Program-made: the position numbers and the translations under genes
Source: Paracoccaceae bacterium
Lineage (GTDB): Bacteria > Pseudomonadota > Alphaproteobacteria > Rhodobacterales > Rhodobacteraceae
DNA length: 64,000 bases
Direction: 5' to 3'
Assembly (NCBI GenBank): GCA_024742405.1
Contig: JANSYP010000007.1
Coordinates: 1 to 64,000, forward strand
Shown here: positions 1 through 9,382 of the stretch, one piece after another
Position numbering within the stretch: the first letter of the stretch is position 1
Layout of the letters: the number at the start of each line of letters is the position of its first letter
The notes under the pieces: model-generated
The model's input: only the letters and a program-made list of their open reading frames with translations
Told to the model about the DNA's origin: nothing
The model's database searches: none

Positions 1-189
1 CCGGTGGCGCGTCCGCTGCCATCCGGACAAGGGCGCGTTGCGGACCTCGCGGATCGCATCCACCCGCGCCATGCCCTGGCCGACAATCACATCAACCTGT
101 CGTAACGTCCGAACGAGCTCCACGGGCTTGTGCCGCTTGTTCGCCATTCGCTGTCCTCCGTTTCCTGAACATAACGGGGGACCAATCCA
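1..189 (-). mobile_element. 5' remnant of an IS3-type element (orfA start plus terminal end)
   Basis: On the minus strand an ORF starts at 144 with MANKRHKPVELVRTLRQVDV, the typical N-terminus of an IS3-family OrfA (helix-turn-helix protein), and runs off the left window edge. Upstream of it lies a sequence ending in TGGATTGGTCC at 189, which I take as the terminal inverted repeat because it begins with TG and recurs in a second copy. The same arrangement, same orientation and same length recurs at 14041-14218 with roughly 85% identity by eye. After about residue 39 the expected IS3 sequence stops and an unrelated GC-rich stretch begins. The rest of the element, if present, is outside the window. 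Confidence 0.6.
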
Positions 190-236
190 GATCGGGAGGT
201 TCAAGACTGACATCATAGATCTTGAGACGAGGTTGA

Positions 237-926
237 TCAGTTTTCGAACTCTTGAAGCCTTACCGGATCAATTCTGATCAACAACCGCGACCGCGACGTA
301 GCCCCGCGGCGGTCTAATTCGCTCAATGCATCAATAACGCGCCGCCGCGAAATGTTCGCGATGCTCGCCAGCTCGGATTGGCTAATCGGGAGGGCGTTGT
401 TCCAGCCAGGCCCGGTTCGGGTCAATCGAAGCAAACATGCGGCCACGCGCCAGGTCGGATCCTCTATGCGCAGTGACGCGGACGCACCTATGGCTATGTC
501 CATGTTCTCGGCGGCCATTTTCGCCAATATCTGCCACATTTGCGGGAACTCATCGCAAAGGCGCGCCAGTTCCGACCGGGTAAGCCGCAAGACATTGCTG
601 TCCCGCCCCGCAAACAGGGCAATTCTGCGGGGTTGCCCCGAAATGGCGGAAATATCTCCGGCCCACCAGCCGGGCCCCAAGCAATGGCCCAGTGGATGGG
701 CCAGGCCTTCTTCGGGCAGCAGCACATCGAGCCGTCCCGACAGGACATGAAACAACCCGCCCTCTGGATCATCCGCATTGTACAAGCCGAAGCCCTGCTT
801 GGCTTCGACCATGTCCGCGCGTGCAAGGATTGCCGACAAGAGATCCCGGGGTGCCTCTTCGGCCCAAGCCATTCCGGGAACCAGATGCTTCTTCCGGGTG
901 TGCGAATTCATGTTTCGAATGTGCAC
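237..926 (-). CDS. Crp/Fnr-family transcriptional regulator
   Basis: A 229-residue protein of normal Crp/Fnr length. Residues about 30-125 form the cyclic-nucleotide-binding-type beta roll, including a GWWAGDISAISG stretch where Crp has its phosphate-binding cassette. Residues about 175-205 form the winged helix, with SELASIANISRRRVIDAL as the helix-turn-helix. There is no N-terminal cysteine cluster, so it is not an iron-sulfur FNR, and the effector cannot be read from the sequence. Possible starts are residue 1 (MHIRN), Met6 or Met19. It is transcribed away from the sulfatase cluster and ends just inside the IS remnant at 1-189, so it may be recently acquired. A local role in controlling the neighbouring secreted-protein genes is only a guess. 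Confidence 0.85.
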   Translation of the reverse strand: MHIRNMNSHTRKKHLVPGMAWAEEAPRDLLSAILARADMVEAKQGFGLYNADDPEGGLFHVLSGRLDVLLPEEGLAHPLGHCLGPGWWAGDISAISGQPRRIALFAGRDSNVLRLTRSELARLCDEFPQMWQILAKMAAENMDIAIGASASLRIEDPTWRVAACLLRLTRTGPGWNNALPISQSELASIANISRRRVIDALSELDRRGATSRSRLLIRIDPVRLQEFEN

Positions 927-1137
927 AGCGTAACATCACCGCGCAAGCCGATCCAATAGTGTGAGCATAATGATATGGTTCAGAGAGCGCTCGTACATGA
1001 TCGAACTTGTCTCGCCCGTCGCAGGTCTCGCAAGCATCACGACTGCAGAGCCGTTGAAGGTCCAGGCCTTCGCCTTTGCGAGGGTGCCATCGGATCTCGG
1101 TTCTTCGAGCCTCTCAGTGCGGAAAGACGGTCTGTAA

Positions 1138-1629
1138 GTGCTGTTCCATGGCGTCGAGCCTACTTGGGCCTGTGAGCAAAGGATTGGGCGGACGAACCGA
1201 GGCGCGTTCAGTTCGTCTTACTTGCATGATCTCGCCGCCGGATTAGTGACGGTGAAAATAACAGACAACCCGGGTGGCCGGTTCCGATCGCTTCAGATCG
1301 TCACCAGGGATCACGGTATCCTATGCGTGATCTGCAATGGCGCACTGGACCTGACGCAAGAAACTGTAGGCACACGGCACGTTTCGCTTGCGTTCGAAAC
1401 ACTCGTGCAGCCTTCCGATCCCGAAGGCACCGCCATTGACGGAGATAGTGGCATTGTGACCATCCAATTTGATGGCTGCGGCAGCGCCCTCGTCGAGTGC
1501 AATCTGGTCACCAACACATGGAGCCGTTCCTTTCGTGCCCATCAGCAAAAGCCAGAAGTGCTCAATGAGGCATGGCAGTTTGCTGACGTTATGCCCGTGG
1601 CTGCGTCCGGCGCGGCAGAAGCTCCGTGA
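1138..1629 (+). CDS. hypothetical protein, 163 aa
   Basis: I do not recognise this protein. It would start at a GTG codon and its stop overlaps the GTG start of the next gene by four bases (GTGA), an arrangement typical of translational coupling, which supports it being real. It has no signal peptide or transmembrane segment. The central part (residues about 35-125) alternates short beta-type segments such as VTIQFDGCGSALVECNLVT, suggesting a small beta-rich domain. The N-terminal 30 residues look less protein-like, so the true start may be further in. A 47-codon ORF at 998-1138 just upstream could be a small gene or noise. Confidence 0.4.
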   Translation: MLFHGVEPTWACEQRIGRTNRGAFSSSYLHDLAAGLVTVKITDNPGGRFRSLQIVTRDHGILCVICNGALDLTQETVGTRHVSLAFETLVQPSDPEGTAIDGDSGIVTIQFDGCGSALVECNLVTNTWSRSFRAHQQKPEVLNEAWQFADVMPVAASGAAEAP

Positions 1630-2480
1630 GCGCGGCATTCGCACAGCCGAACAGGTTACCCGCGGAGGTCCGCGCGGGCCCGGCTCTTCGCGAGGCACGA
1701 GCACGGATCGGTTTTGCAACGGCGCTTTCGATCTGGCTGGGCACTGCAGTCCTTGCGCAAGACGGCGGTCAGTCGCTGGATCAGGCCGCGAGCGATCCAA
1801 CCGCTTCGCTGATGTCCTTCCAATTGCAGGACTTCTACAGCTACCGCCTGCACAATCTGGATGACGAGACATCGAACCGGCTTCAATTCCGCGCGGCAAT
1901 CCCCTTTGAACTTGGTGGGACGTCGAACATCGCCAGATTGACTTTGCCCTATGTCACCGACAGCCCGAGCGGCGCCGACGGATTCTCTGACGCTACGATC
2001 TTCAACTTGACGACCTTTACCCGATCTTGGGGCCGGTGGGGTGTCGGCGCCGTTGCCTTCTTGCCAACAGGCGACAGTGACGTCTCGGCGAAGAAATGGG
2101 CGCTCGGTCCCGCCGCCGGCTTCACCGTGCAGGCTGGGGACCTCCTTTGGGGTGCGTTCAACCAGAACCTCTTCACAGTCGGAGGCAACGAGAACCGGCC
2201 GGATGTCAACCTCTCGACCCTGCAGCCTATTCTGAACTACGGGCTCGGCAACGGGTGGTCGAGCGGTCTGTCGGAGATGGTCATTGCCTATGACTGGCAC
2301 AGGGATGAGTTCACGTCCCTGCCGCTCGGAGTGAAGCTTTCGAAGCTGACGCGCCCGGGGTCCGGGCGGACTCCGATCCAATACCAGATCAGCTACGAGC
2401 ACAATTTCTACGATGACGGCCCTGTTCCACAGGATACGATCAGCGTCACCATAAAGCTCCTTGTTCCAACCCGAGGTTGA
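1626..2480 (+). CDS. outer-membrane beta-barrel protein (phenol MetA-like)
   Basis: A predicted secreted protein with a hydrophobic segment and likely signal cleavage near AVLAQDG (about residues 28-46). The first 25 residues are probably not part of the native signal, so translation may begin internally. The mature part is rich in alternating hydrophobic/polar strands with aromatic ends, such as LQFRAAIPFELGG, SNIARLTLPYV and GVGAVAFLPTGD, and ends in an even beta strand. It resembles the outer-membrane family annotated as MetA-pathway/transporter. It directly precedes an arylsulfatase gene (one base between stop and start) and probably shares its transcript, so a role in passage or anchoring of sulfated substrates is plausible but inferred. 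Confidence 0.6.
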   Translation: MSAAFAQPNRLPAEVRAGPALREARARIGFATALSIWLGTAVLAQDGGQSLDQAASDPTASLMSFQLQDFYSYRLHNLDDETSNRLQFRAAIPFELGGTSNIARLTLPYVTDSPSGADGFSDATIFNLTTFTRSWGRWGVGAVAFLPTGDSDVSAKKWALGPAAGFTVQAGDLLWGAFNQNLFTVGGNENRPDVNLSTLQPILNYGLGNGWSSGLSEMVIAYDWHRDEFTSLPLGVKLSKLTRPGSGRTPIQYQISYEHNFYDDGPVPQDTISVTIKLLVPTRG

Positions 2481-2481
2481 T

Positions 2482-4866
2482 ATGAAAATCGCTGCACTAA
2501 CACTCCTCTCAGCCCTCGCGATTGCGCCAGCCACGGTCCTCGCGCAGGAAGCCACGGTGCCTGACGACGGATCTGTGTTGCCGTTCCCGTCGCAGCCTAT
2601 GGGAGGGACTGCGTCGCAACGCCTGCAGGACAGCGTGATGCAGTGGCCGGAGCCTGTCCAACGCCTGTCGGACGACGCGCCGAACATCCTGATCGTGCTT
2701 CTGGACGATGTGGGCTTCGGCATACCGTCGAGCTTCGGCGGTGCGGTCAGCACACCGACGCTTGACGCACTGGCGGCTGAAGGCATCGCCTTCACCCAGT
2801 TCCACACCACGTCGATTTGTTCTCCAACCCGCGCCGCGCTGCTGACCGGTCGGAACCATACGCGTGTCGGCTCCGGCACCATCGCCGAACGCGCGGTGGC
2901 TTTTGACGGCTACACCGGCGTTATCCCGAAAGAGGCCGCGACGGTTGCGGAAGTGCTGAAGGAATACGGGTATCACACCGCCGCATTCGGCAAATGGCAC
3001 AACACGCCTGCTATCGAGACAACCGCGATCGGCCCCAAGGACCGCTGGCCGACAGGCTACGGGTTCGAGTATTTTTACGGCTTCTTGGGGGGGGAGACCT
3101 CGCAATGGGAGCCACGGCTCACGCGCAACCTCGACGCCGTGGAGCCGCCTGTTGACGACCCTGAGTATCACTTGACCGAAGATCTCGTCGACGATGCGCT
3201 GAGCTGGCTCGACGACTATCGCGCCTTTGACCCGAACCAGCCCTTCTTCATGTATTGGGCGCCGGGCGCCGTGCATGGGCCGCATCACATCTTTCCGGAC
3301 TGGGCCGACAAATACGACGGACAGTTCGATGACGGCTGGGATGCCTATCGCGAGGCGACTTTTCAGCGCCAGCTGGAGTTGGGTGTGATCCCCGAGGGGA
3401 CAGAGCTCACGCCGCGCGACGCAACGCTTCAAGGTTGGGATGATGTTCCCGAGGAGCAACACGAGTTCCAGACCCGTGGAATGGAGCTTTTCGCAGGCTT
3501 CGTGGAGCACACCGACAGGCAAGTGGGCCGCTTGATCGACGGGCTCGATGACCGCGGTCTGCGGGACAATACGTTGATTTTCTATATCTTCGGCGACAAC
3601 GGCTCTTCCGCCGAAGGGCAACGCGGTTCGATCAGCGAATTGCTGGCCCAGAACAACATCCCAAATACCATCGAACAGCAGCTCGAGGCGCTCGATCGCA
3701 TCGGCGGGATAGAGGAGCTTGGTGGTCCGCGCACGGAGAACATGTACCACGCCGGTTGGGCCTGGGCGGGAAATGCCCCGTTCAAAGGCACGAAGCTGCT
3801 GGGCGCGTATTTTGGTGGCACACGGAACCCGATGGTCATCAACTGGCCTGGAAGGATCGACCATGATGGGCAGATGAGAACCCAGTTCCACCACGTTGTG
3901 GACATCGCGCCAACGATCTACGAGGTGCTGGATATTCCGCCGCCACAGGTCGTGAACGGACACACTCAGATGCCGATGGACGGTGTCAGCCTTGCCTACA
4001 CGTTCGGCGACGCTGATGCCGCCCCTCAAAAGACCGAGCAGTTCTTCGACAATAACGGCAGCCGCGGGATGTACGTCGATGGCTGGTTCGCAGGAACGTT
4101 CGGCCCGTTCACGCCCTGGGACAGCGCCGGATCGGCCGCAGGTATCGCGGATTGGGATTCCGACGAAGACGTTTGGGAACTCTACAACCTGACCGAGGAT
4201 TTCAGCCAGGCCAACGATCTGGCGGCCGAGATGCCCGACAAGCTTGAAGAGCTCAAGGCGCGGTTTCTGGAAGTCGCCGGAGATAACAAGGTTTTCCCCA
4301 TCGGCGCAGGCAATTGGCTGCGCATACACCCTGAGGACCGGATCGCCTCTGCCTATAATAGTTGGACCTTCGGACCAGAGACGAAGCGCATGCCCGAGTT
4401 TGCCGCGCCCGGCATCGGCCGCCAATCCACACGCGTCATGATCGATGCGGAATTCGGCGAAGCGGCCAACGGCGTGCTCTATGCTGTCGGTGGCGCGGGC
4501 GGCGGCCTGACAGTCTATGTCGAGGACGGTGTGCTGACTTACGAGTACAACATGCTCATCATCGAAAACACACAGGTGCAAACTGACCCGATCCCGGCAG
4601 GCCGCCATGAGATCGTGATCGACACGACGATTGGAGTACCGGGTGGCGCCGGAGACGTCGTCATCACACTCAACGGCGCGGAGGCGGCAAGGGTCGAAGT
4701 GCCCCGCACTGTCCCGGCTGCGTTCTCCGCGACAGAGAGCTTTGACGTCGGCCGCGACCTCGGTTCGCCGGTATCGCTGGTCTACGAAGAGGCACGCCCG
4801 TTCGCCTTCGATGGCACGATCCATTCCGTACAGGTCGCGCAAGGCGAGGCGCTGGATGAGTTATGA
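2482..4866 (+). CDS. secreted arylsulfatase, CxPxR type, with C-terminal beta domain
   Basis: A type I sulfatase of 794 residues that hydrolyses sulfate esters. The start at 2482 is chosen because it gives a clean signal peptide (MKIAALTLLSALAIAPATVL, cleavage after AQ); an upstream in-frame start would add seven residues. The metal-binding pair is D75-D76 in LIVLLDDVGFG. The formylglycine signature is C113-S-P-T-R117, followed by AALLTGR. GKWH and the later FGDNGS supply further active-site residues. Residues about 640-790 form an extra beta-rich domain with lectin/LamG-like character, seen in some long bacterial arylsulfatases. No formylglycine-generating enzyme lies in the window. It sits in a run with two barrels, a DUF3604 protein and a second sulfatase. 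Confidence 0.93.
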   Translation: MKIAALTLLSALAIAPATVLAQEATVPDDGSVLPFPSQPMGGTASQRLQDSVMQWPEPVQRLSDDAPNILIVLLDDVGFGIPSSFGGAVSTPTLDALAAEGIAFTQFHTTSICSPTRAALLTGRNHTRVGSGTIAERAVAFDGYTGVIPKEAATVAEVLKEYGYHTAAFGKWHNTPAIETTAIGPKDRWPTGYGFEYFYGFLGGETSQWEPRLTRNLDAVEPPVDDPEYHLTEDLVDDALSWLDDYRAFDPNQPFFMYWAPGAVHGPHHIFPDWADKYDGQFDDGWDAYREATFQRQLELGVIPEGTELTPRDATLQGWDDVPEEQHEFQTRGMELFAGFVEHTDRQVGRLIDGLDDRGLRDNTLIFYIFGDNGSSAEGQRGSISELLAQNNIPNTIEQQLEALDRIGGIEELGGPRTENMYHAGWAWAGNAPFKGTKLLGAYFGGTRNPMVINWPGRIDHDGQMRTQFHHVVDIAPTIYEVLDIPPPQVVNGHTQMPMDGVSLAYTFGDADAAPQKTEQFFDNNGSRGMYVDGWFAGTFGPFTPWDSAGSAAGIADWDSDEDVWELYNLTEDFSQANDLAAEMPDKLEELKARFLEVAGDNKVFPIGAGNWLRIHPEDRIASAYNSWTFGPETKRMPEFAAPGIGRQSTRVMIDAEFGEAANGVLYAVGGAGGGLTVYVEDGVLTYEYNMLIIENTQVQTDPIPAGRHEIVIDTTIGVPGGAGDVVITLNGAEAARVEVPRTVPAAFSATESFDVGRDLGSPVSLVYEEARPFAFDGTIHSVQVAQGEALDEL

Positions 4867-5031
4867 TACCATGACAGGTCGTCCGGACATCCCGCCCGAC
4901 ATCGCGGTTTCCAGGTCTGAACACGCCCAGAGTCCCCGTCCGACCCCAAGCCCGAACGATAACGGCGGGGTACCCAAGGCGGTGTCGGCCTCAGGGACAA
5001 GACAGCGTGACCAAACAAGAGGAAGGGTCCT

Positions 5032-6942
5032 ATGCGACTAGTTTTTCTGGCTATCTCTTTGGCCACACTCGGCGTCTTCGCGCAGGCCCAGGATGCCATC
5101 GAAGCCGATGGATTGCCGGGCCCCGCCGGCCGCCCGTATTCACCACATGCAGATCTGGCTTTCCCGACAAATGTCTATTTCGGCGACACGCATGTGCACA
5201 CCATGCTGTCCGCAGACGCCGGTGGGGGCGGCACCCGTCTTCTGCCGCGCGACGCATATCGGTTCGCGCGCGGCGATCAGGTCACCTCGAATACTGGCCA
5301 ACCTGCAAAGCTGTCACAGCCGCTCGATTTTTACATGATCACCGATCACTCGGACGGCATGGGGGCGATCAAGGACATCTTGGGCGGAGCGCCGAATGTC
5401 ATGGCGACAGAACAGGGGCGTAGTATGAACGCCGCATTCAACGCTGGGGGCCAAGACGCCCTTCGCGCGGCGCAAGACCTCGTGCGCCTCTTCGGCAATG
5501 GTGAGCTTGATCCGGCTTTGAATTATCAACCCGGCGTACCGGCCTATGCGCGCGTCTGGGACGACATCATGGCTGCGGCGGAAGAATTCAACGATCCCGG
5601 TGTGTTCACGACATTCATTGCTTATGAATGGACCTCGCTGGTGTCGGGCAACAACCTGCATCGCAACGTGATCTTCCGCGATGGGCCTGAACGCGCAGGT
5701 CAGGTTTTGCCCTACACGACCAGCCCTCCCATAGGCTCCGCCGATCCGCGTGATCTTTGGGAATGGATGCAAAACTATGAGGATGTCAGCGGTGGCGATG
5801 TGATCGCGATCCCGCACAACGGCAATGTGTCGAACGGAATGATGTTTCCGCTCCAGGACGACTTTGCGGAAGGCGCCGCGCTCGATGCTGCTTATGCCGA
5901 ACAGAGGCAGAAGTGGGAAAGGTTGTATGAGGCCGTGCAGATCAAAGGCGATGGGGAAGCCCACCCCATGCTCTCCACGGAAGATGAGTTCGCGGATTTC
6001 GAGACGTGGGACTACGGAAATCTCGATGCCACGGAGAAGAAGACGCCGGAAATGTTACCAGGCGAATATGTTCGCTCCGGATTGCTCCGCGGCATGGCGC
6101 TGGAAGACCAACTGGGTGTCAATCCATTCAAGTTCGGACTTGTGGGCGGCTCGGACAACCATGTCGGAATGACGACACCGGACAACGACAACTTCTTCGG
6201 GAAATTCACTGCGTACGAACCAGGCCCTGACCGCGCAACGCATGTAAGCCGTCGCTACCCGGATGGCGCTGTTGCCTTGAACGCCTGGCAGTACATTACT
6301 GCCGGGCTGACGGCTGTCTGGGCCGAGGAAAATACGCGTGGCGCCATCTTTGATGCGATGGAACGGCGTGAAGCCTACGCAACCACAGGTCCGCGGATCC
6401 GTGTTCGGTTTTTCGGAGGGTGGAGCTTTGAGGAGGCCGACGCGCTGCGCCGGGATCTGGCGCAGGTGGGATACGCCAAGGGCGTGCCAATGGGCGCTGA
6501 TCTTCCCATGGGCGACGGGTCGCCATCCTTTCTCGTTTACGCGCTGCGCGACCCGATGGGCGCCAATCTCGATCGCGTGCAGATCGTCAAAGGCTGGATC
6601 GACCGGGACGGGACACAGCAAGAAAAAGTCTATGACGTCGCATGGTCCGATGAACGCGAGTTCGATGCGGACGGCAAGTTGCCGGCGGTTGGCAGCACTG
6701 TTGATCTGGAAATCCCGTCATGGACCAACACAATCGGAGCATCCGAGTTGGGAGCCACCTGGACCGACCCGGATTTCGATCCGGCAGAGCGCGCCTTTTA
6801 CTACGCCCGCGTGATCGAAATCCCGACACCGCGCTGGACGGCCTATGATGCTGCCAGGTTCGATCTGGACCTGCCGAGCGAGATTCCCCTCTCACAGCAG
6901 GAACGCGCCTACACGTCACCGATTTGGTACACGCCCAAGTAA
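5032..6942 (+). CDS. secreted DUF3604 family protein (PHP-like metal-dependent)
   Basis: A 636-residue exported protein beginning with a signal peptide (MRLVFLAISLATLGVFAQA, cleavage near AQDA). It has the DUF3604 signatures: YFGDTHVHTMLSADAG near residue 58, where the histidines suit metal binding as in PHP-type hydrolases, ITDHSDGMG near residue 103, NSYEW-like AYEWTS, and GGSDNHVGM near residue 375. Length fits the family. The biochemical function of DUF3604 is, as far as I know, not established; a metal-dependent hydrolase is the usual prediction. A GGAAGG-like ribosome-binding site precedes the ATG. Its position between two secreted arylsulfatases suggests action on the same periplasmic substrate, which is inference from context. 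Confidence 0.88.
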   Translation: MRLVFLAISLATLGVFAQAQDAIEADGLPGPAGRPYSPHADLAFPTNVYFGDTHVHTMLSADAGGGGTRLLPRDAYRFARGDQVTSNTGQPAKLSQPLDFYMITDHSDGMGAIKDILGGAPNVMATEQGRSMNAAFNAGGQDALRAAQDLVRLFGNGELDPALNYQPGVPAYARVWDDIMAAAEEFNDPGVFTTFIAYEWTSLVSGNNLHRNVIFRDGPERAGQVLPYTTSPPIGSADPRDLWEWMQNYEDVSGGDVIAIPHNGNVSNGMMFPLQDDFAEGAALDAAYAEQRQKWERLYEAVQIKGDGEAHPMLSTEDEFADFETWDYGNLDATEKKTPEMLPGEYVRSGLLRGMALEDQLGVNPFKFGLVGGSDNHVGMTTPDNDNFFGKFTAYEPGPDRATHVSRRYPDGAVALNAWQYITAGLTAVWAEENTRGAIFDAMERREAYATTGPRIRVRFFGGWSFEEADALRRDLAQVGYAKGVPMGADLPMGDGSPSFLVYALRDPMGANLDRVQIVKGWIDRDGTQQEKVYDVAWSDEREFDADGKLPAVGSTVDLEIPSWTNTIGASELGATWTDPDFDPAERAFYYARVIEIPTPRWTAYDAARFDLDLPSEIPLSQQERAYTSPIWYTPK

Positions 6943-6989
6943 CGTGTTCTGAAAGGTCGTAAAGTATTGGATTCATTTGGAGAAAATAA

Positions 6990-8519
6990 ATGAAGTCTGT
7001 TTTGTGCGCGATAGCAGCGACGATCACTGTCCACGTAGGCAGTGTTGCATTGGCCCAGGAAGACAGGCCCAACATCCTGGTGATCACGGCCGATGACGTA
7101 GGCATGTGGAATGTATCTGCCTATCACCGTGGCATGATGGGCGGTTCGACCCCCAATATCGACCGTATCGCCGCGGACGGCATGCTTTTCATGGACCACT
7201 ATTCGGAAGCATCCTGCACGGCGGGACGGGCGGCCTTCATCACCGGTCAGCACCCAATCAGAACCGGGCTCGCAACAGTCGGCCTTCCCGGGGCGGCTCA
7301 GGGCTTGCAACCCGAAGATCCAACCCTTGCGACGCTCATGAAGCCGCTTGGATATCGCACCGGGCAGTTTGGAAAGAACCATCTCGGCGACCGCGACGAG
7401 CACCTGCCAACGAACCACGGTTTCGACGAATTCTATGGTATTCTCTACCACCTGAACGCCGGCGAGTATGTTGAGCAGTCGGACTTTCCAACGGGACCGG
7501 TCGCCGACGAGATGTTCGCACAGCGCGGTGTGATCCACTCTGTCAGGCTCGAAGACGGCAGTCAGACCATCGAGGATCTCGGCAATTTCGGGTCTGAGCG
7601 GCAACGCGCTCTCGATCATGAAGTCCTGCAGGAGAGCAAGCGCTTCATAACGGACGCAGTCGCAGCCAAGGAGCCCTTCTTCGTCTGGCACAACACGACC
7701 CGGATGCATTACCGCACCAACCTCAGCGAGGAGTATGACGGCATTACGGGATACGGTCTTTACGCCGATGGCATGAAGGAACTGGACGACGATGTTGGAG
7801 AGCTGCTGGACCTGATCGATGCGTTGGGTATTTCCGACAACACCGTCGTGATGTTCAATACCGACAACGGACCTGCCTCCAACAGCTGGCCGGACGGTGG
7901 CAACACGCCGTTCCGCGGCGAGAAAGGTGTCGGTGGCTACGAAGGCGGGTTCAGGACGCCGGCCGCCGTCAAATGGCCCGGGCTGGTCGAGCCGGGATCG
8001 GTTTCAGCAGAGTTCGTCTCGCTGCAGGACTGGCTGCCGACGATCATGGCGCAGCTTGGTCAACCCGGGCTCAAGGAGCAGTTGCTCGACGGACTCGATA
8101 TTGGAGACATGACCTATCGGGTGCATCTGGACGGATATGACCAGAGCGATGTTCTGGCAGGTGCCGGACCCAGCAAGCGCCGAGAGTTTTTCTACTTCAC
8201 CGAGACAACATTCCACGGCCTGCGTTTCATGGACTGGAAGTTTCTCTTCAAGGAACAGGACAAATGGTTCAACGGCGTTCAGAACGACCTCGTCACGCCC
8301 TTGATCACCAACCTTAAACTCGACCCTTTCGAGCGGTTTCACGAGGCACGCGGGTTCGACGAGTGGCAAGAGAACCGGTCGTGGACCCTGACGCCGGCGA
8401 TTGCGCTGGTGGGGCAGTTCTTCGGCTCCTTTCAGGACTTTCCACCACGGCAGGCCAGTTTCGACGCGGATGTCGACGCGATCATGGACTCCATGATGCG
8501 TGGCACCAGTCAGCCCTGA
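6990..8519 (+). CDS. secreted arylsulfatase, CxAxR type
   Basis: A 509-residue type I sulfatase with an N-terminal signal peptide (cleavage near ALAQED). Metal ligands D35-D36 lie in ITADDVGMWN. The formylglycine motif is C76-T-A-G-R80, so the usual proline is alanine; C/S-x-P/A-x-R is an accepted sulfatase consensus, so this should still be matured. Other active-site segments are GKNHLGD and FNTDNGP, where the metal-binding DN pair is kept. It lacks the C-terminal extension of the first sulfatase at 2482 and is only distantly like it, so the two probably differ in substrate. The gene follows the DUF3604 gene after 47 bases and is probably cotranscribed. Confidence 0.93.
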   Translation: MKSVLCAIAATITVHVGSVALAQEDRPNILVITADDVGMWNVSAYHRGMMGGSTPNIDRIAADGMLFMDHYSEASCTAGRAAFITGQHPIRTGLATVGLPGAAQGLQPEDPTLATLMKPLGYRTGQFGKNHLGDRDEHLPTNHGFDEFYGILYHLNAGEYVEQSDFPTGPVADEMFAQRGVIHSVRLEDGSQTIEDLGNFGSERQRALDHEVLQESKRFITDAVAAKEPFFVWHNTTRMHYRTNLSEEYDGITGYGLYADGMKELDDDVGELLDLIDALGISDNTVVMFNTDNGPASNSWPDGGNTPFRGEKGVGGYEGGFRTPAAVKWPGLVEPGSVSAEFVSLQDWLPTIMAQLGQPGLKEQLLDGLDIGDMTYRVHLDGYDQSDVLAGAGPSKRREFFYFTETTFHGLRFMDWKFLFKEQDKWFNGVQNDLVTPLITNLKLDPFERFHEARGFDEWQENRSWTLTPAIALVGQFFGSFQDFPPRQASFDADVDAIMDSMMRGTSQP

Positions 8520-8531
8520 CGCGTGACTGGG

Positions 8532-8549
8532 TTGGAAGAGCGCTTCCAA
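8532..8549. repeat. inverted repeat after second sulfatase gene
   Basis: Perfect 7-bp arms TTGGAAG and CTTCCAA around AGCG, 12 bases after the sulfatase stop codon. There is no T-run behind it, so it could be a weak hairpin terminator or an mRNA-stabilising structure. The arms also resemble LacI-family operators centred on GGAAGCGCTTCC, but with two extra bases at the centre, so I do not call it an operator. Confidence 0.4.
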
Positions 8550-8644
8550 TCCGGCCCTGTGGCCCCCCCTTGCGGGCCGGAGCCACATTCGCAGCACGCG
8601 TGTCGTGTCGGCGCGTCAAGGACCTCAAACCCAAGGAGAAGCGT

Positions 8645-9382
8645 ATGCGGTCCAAGAAAATAAGCCTCGGTCTGGCCGGTGTTGCCGTTGCCGCTGTCCT
8701 CGCGGGAGGCGCCGCGCGCGCGCAAGGCGATGAATGGACTTTTTCGGGAACATTCTACCTCTTTGCCTCCGACACCACGACCCGGATCGGACCGGTGGAA
8801 ACCGAGTTGAGCTTTTCCGATGCGCTCGAAAACCTTGACCTTGCCTTCATGGGCGCGGTCGAAGCCAGCAATGGCACCTGGAGCCTGATCGCCGACTACA
8901 TGTACACCGATCTCACTTTCCGTGGCGGATCGCCCGTCCAAGGCTTCACGGGGTCGGAAACGTCGGTCACCACGCAAATCCTGACAGGATACGCAGCCTA
9001 TCGTGTGTTCACCTATGGGACCACAAACGTCGACATCGGCGGCGGATTGCGGTGGTTCGATACAAGTACCGAGATTGCCCTGACCGGTGGACCCGTAATG
9101 ACCCCACGCAGCTTGAAAGACAATTGGGTGGACCCGCTTCTGATGGTTCGAGCGCAGACCAGATTTGGGGACCGGTGGGTGGGCGCCATACTCGCCGATT
9201 ATGGCGGCTTCTTCAGCGACAGCGAGACGTCGCAGCTGACGCTCAATGTGGGGTACGAGTTGACCGACCGTTGGACCCTGCGCGCGGGCTATCGCTACAT
9301 TGATGTCGAACAAACGATCAGTGGCGTGGATTATAGCTTCACACAGTCTGGCCCGGTTCTGGGCGCGAGTTATCGTTTCTGA
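8645..9382 (+). CDS. outer-membrane beta-barrel protein, 245 aa
   Basis: A small porin-like protein with a signal peptide (MRSKKISLGLAGVAVAAVLA, cleavage after ARAQ). The mature part begins DEWTFSGTFYLFAS and consists of about ten amphipathic strands alternating with short turns, ending in the strand VLGASYRF with a C-terminal phenylalanine, the usual signal for outer-membrane barrel assembly. The ATG at 8645 has an AAGGAGAAG ribosome-binding site. It lies 125 bases behind the second sulfatase, separated by a hairpin, and may be part of the same secreted-protein unit. No specific family name can be given; ligand unknown. Confidence 0.75.
   Translation: MRSKKISLGLAGVAVAAVLAGGAARAQGDEWTFSGTFYLFASDTTTRIGPVETELSFSDALENLDLAFMGAVEASNGTWSLIADYMYTDLTFRGGSPVQGFTGSETSVTTQILTGYAAYRVFTYGTTNVDIGGGLRWFDTSTEIALTGGPVMTPRSLKDNWVDPLLMVRAQTRFGDRWVGAILADYGGFFSDSETSQLTLNVGYELTDRWTLRAGYRYIDVEQTISGVDYSFTQSGPVLGASYRF

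Noticed and set aside
1656-2882. Long minus-strand ORF of 408 codons
   Set aside because: It lies opposite the barrel and sulfatase genes, has proline/arginine-rich shadow composition, no motif and no ribosome-binding site.
2509-4842. Minus-strand ORF of 777 codons opposite the first sulfatase
   Set aside because: Shadow of a well-identified sulfatase; no recognisable domain.
8532-8549. LacI/AglR-type operator reading of the TTGGAAG...CTTCCAA repeat
   Set aside because: The centre has two extra bases and it lies behind, not in front of, a sulfatase gene with no LacI nearby.
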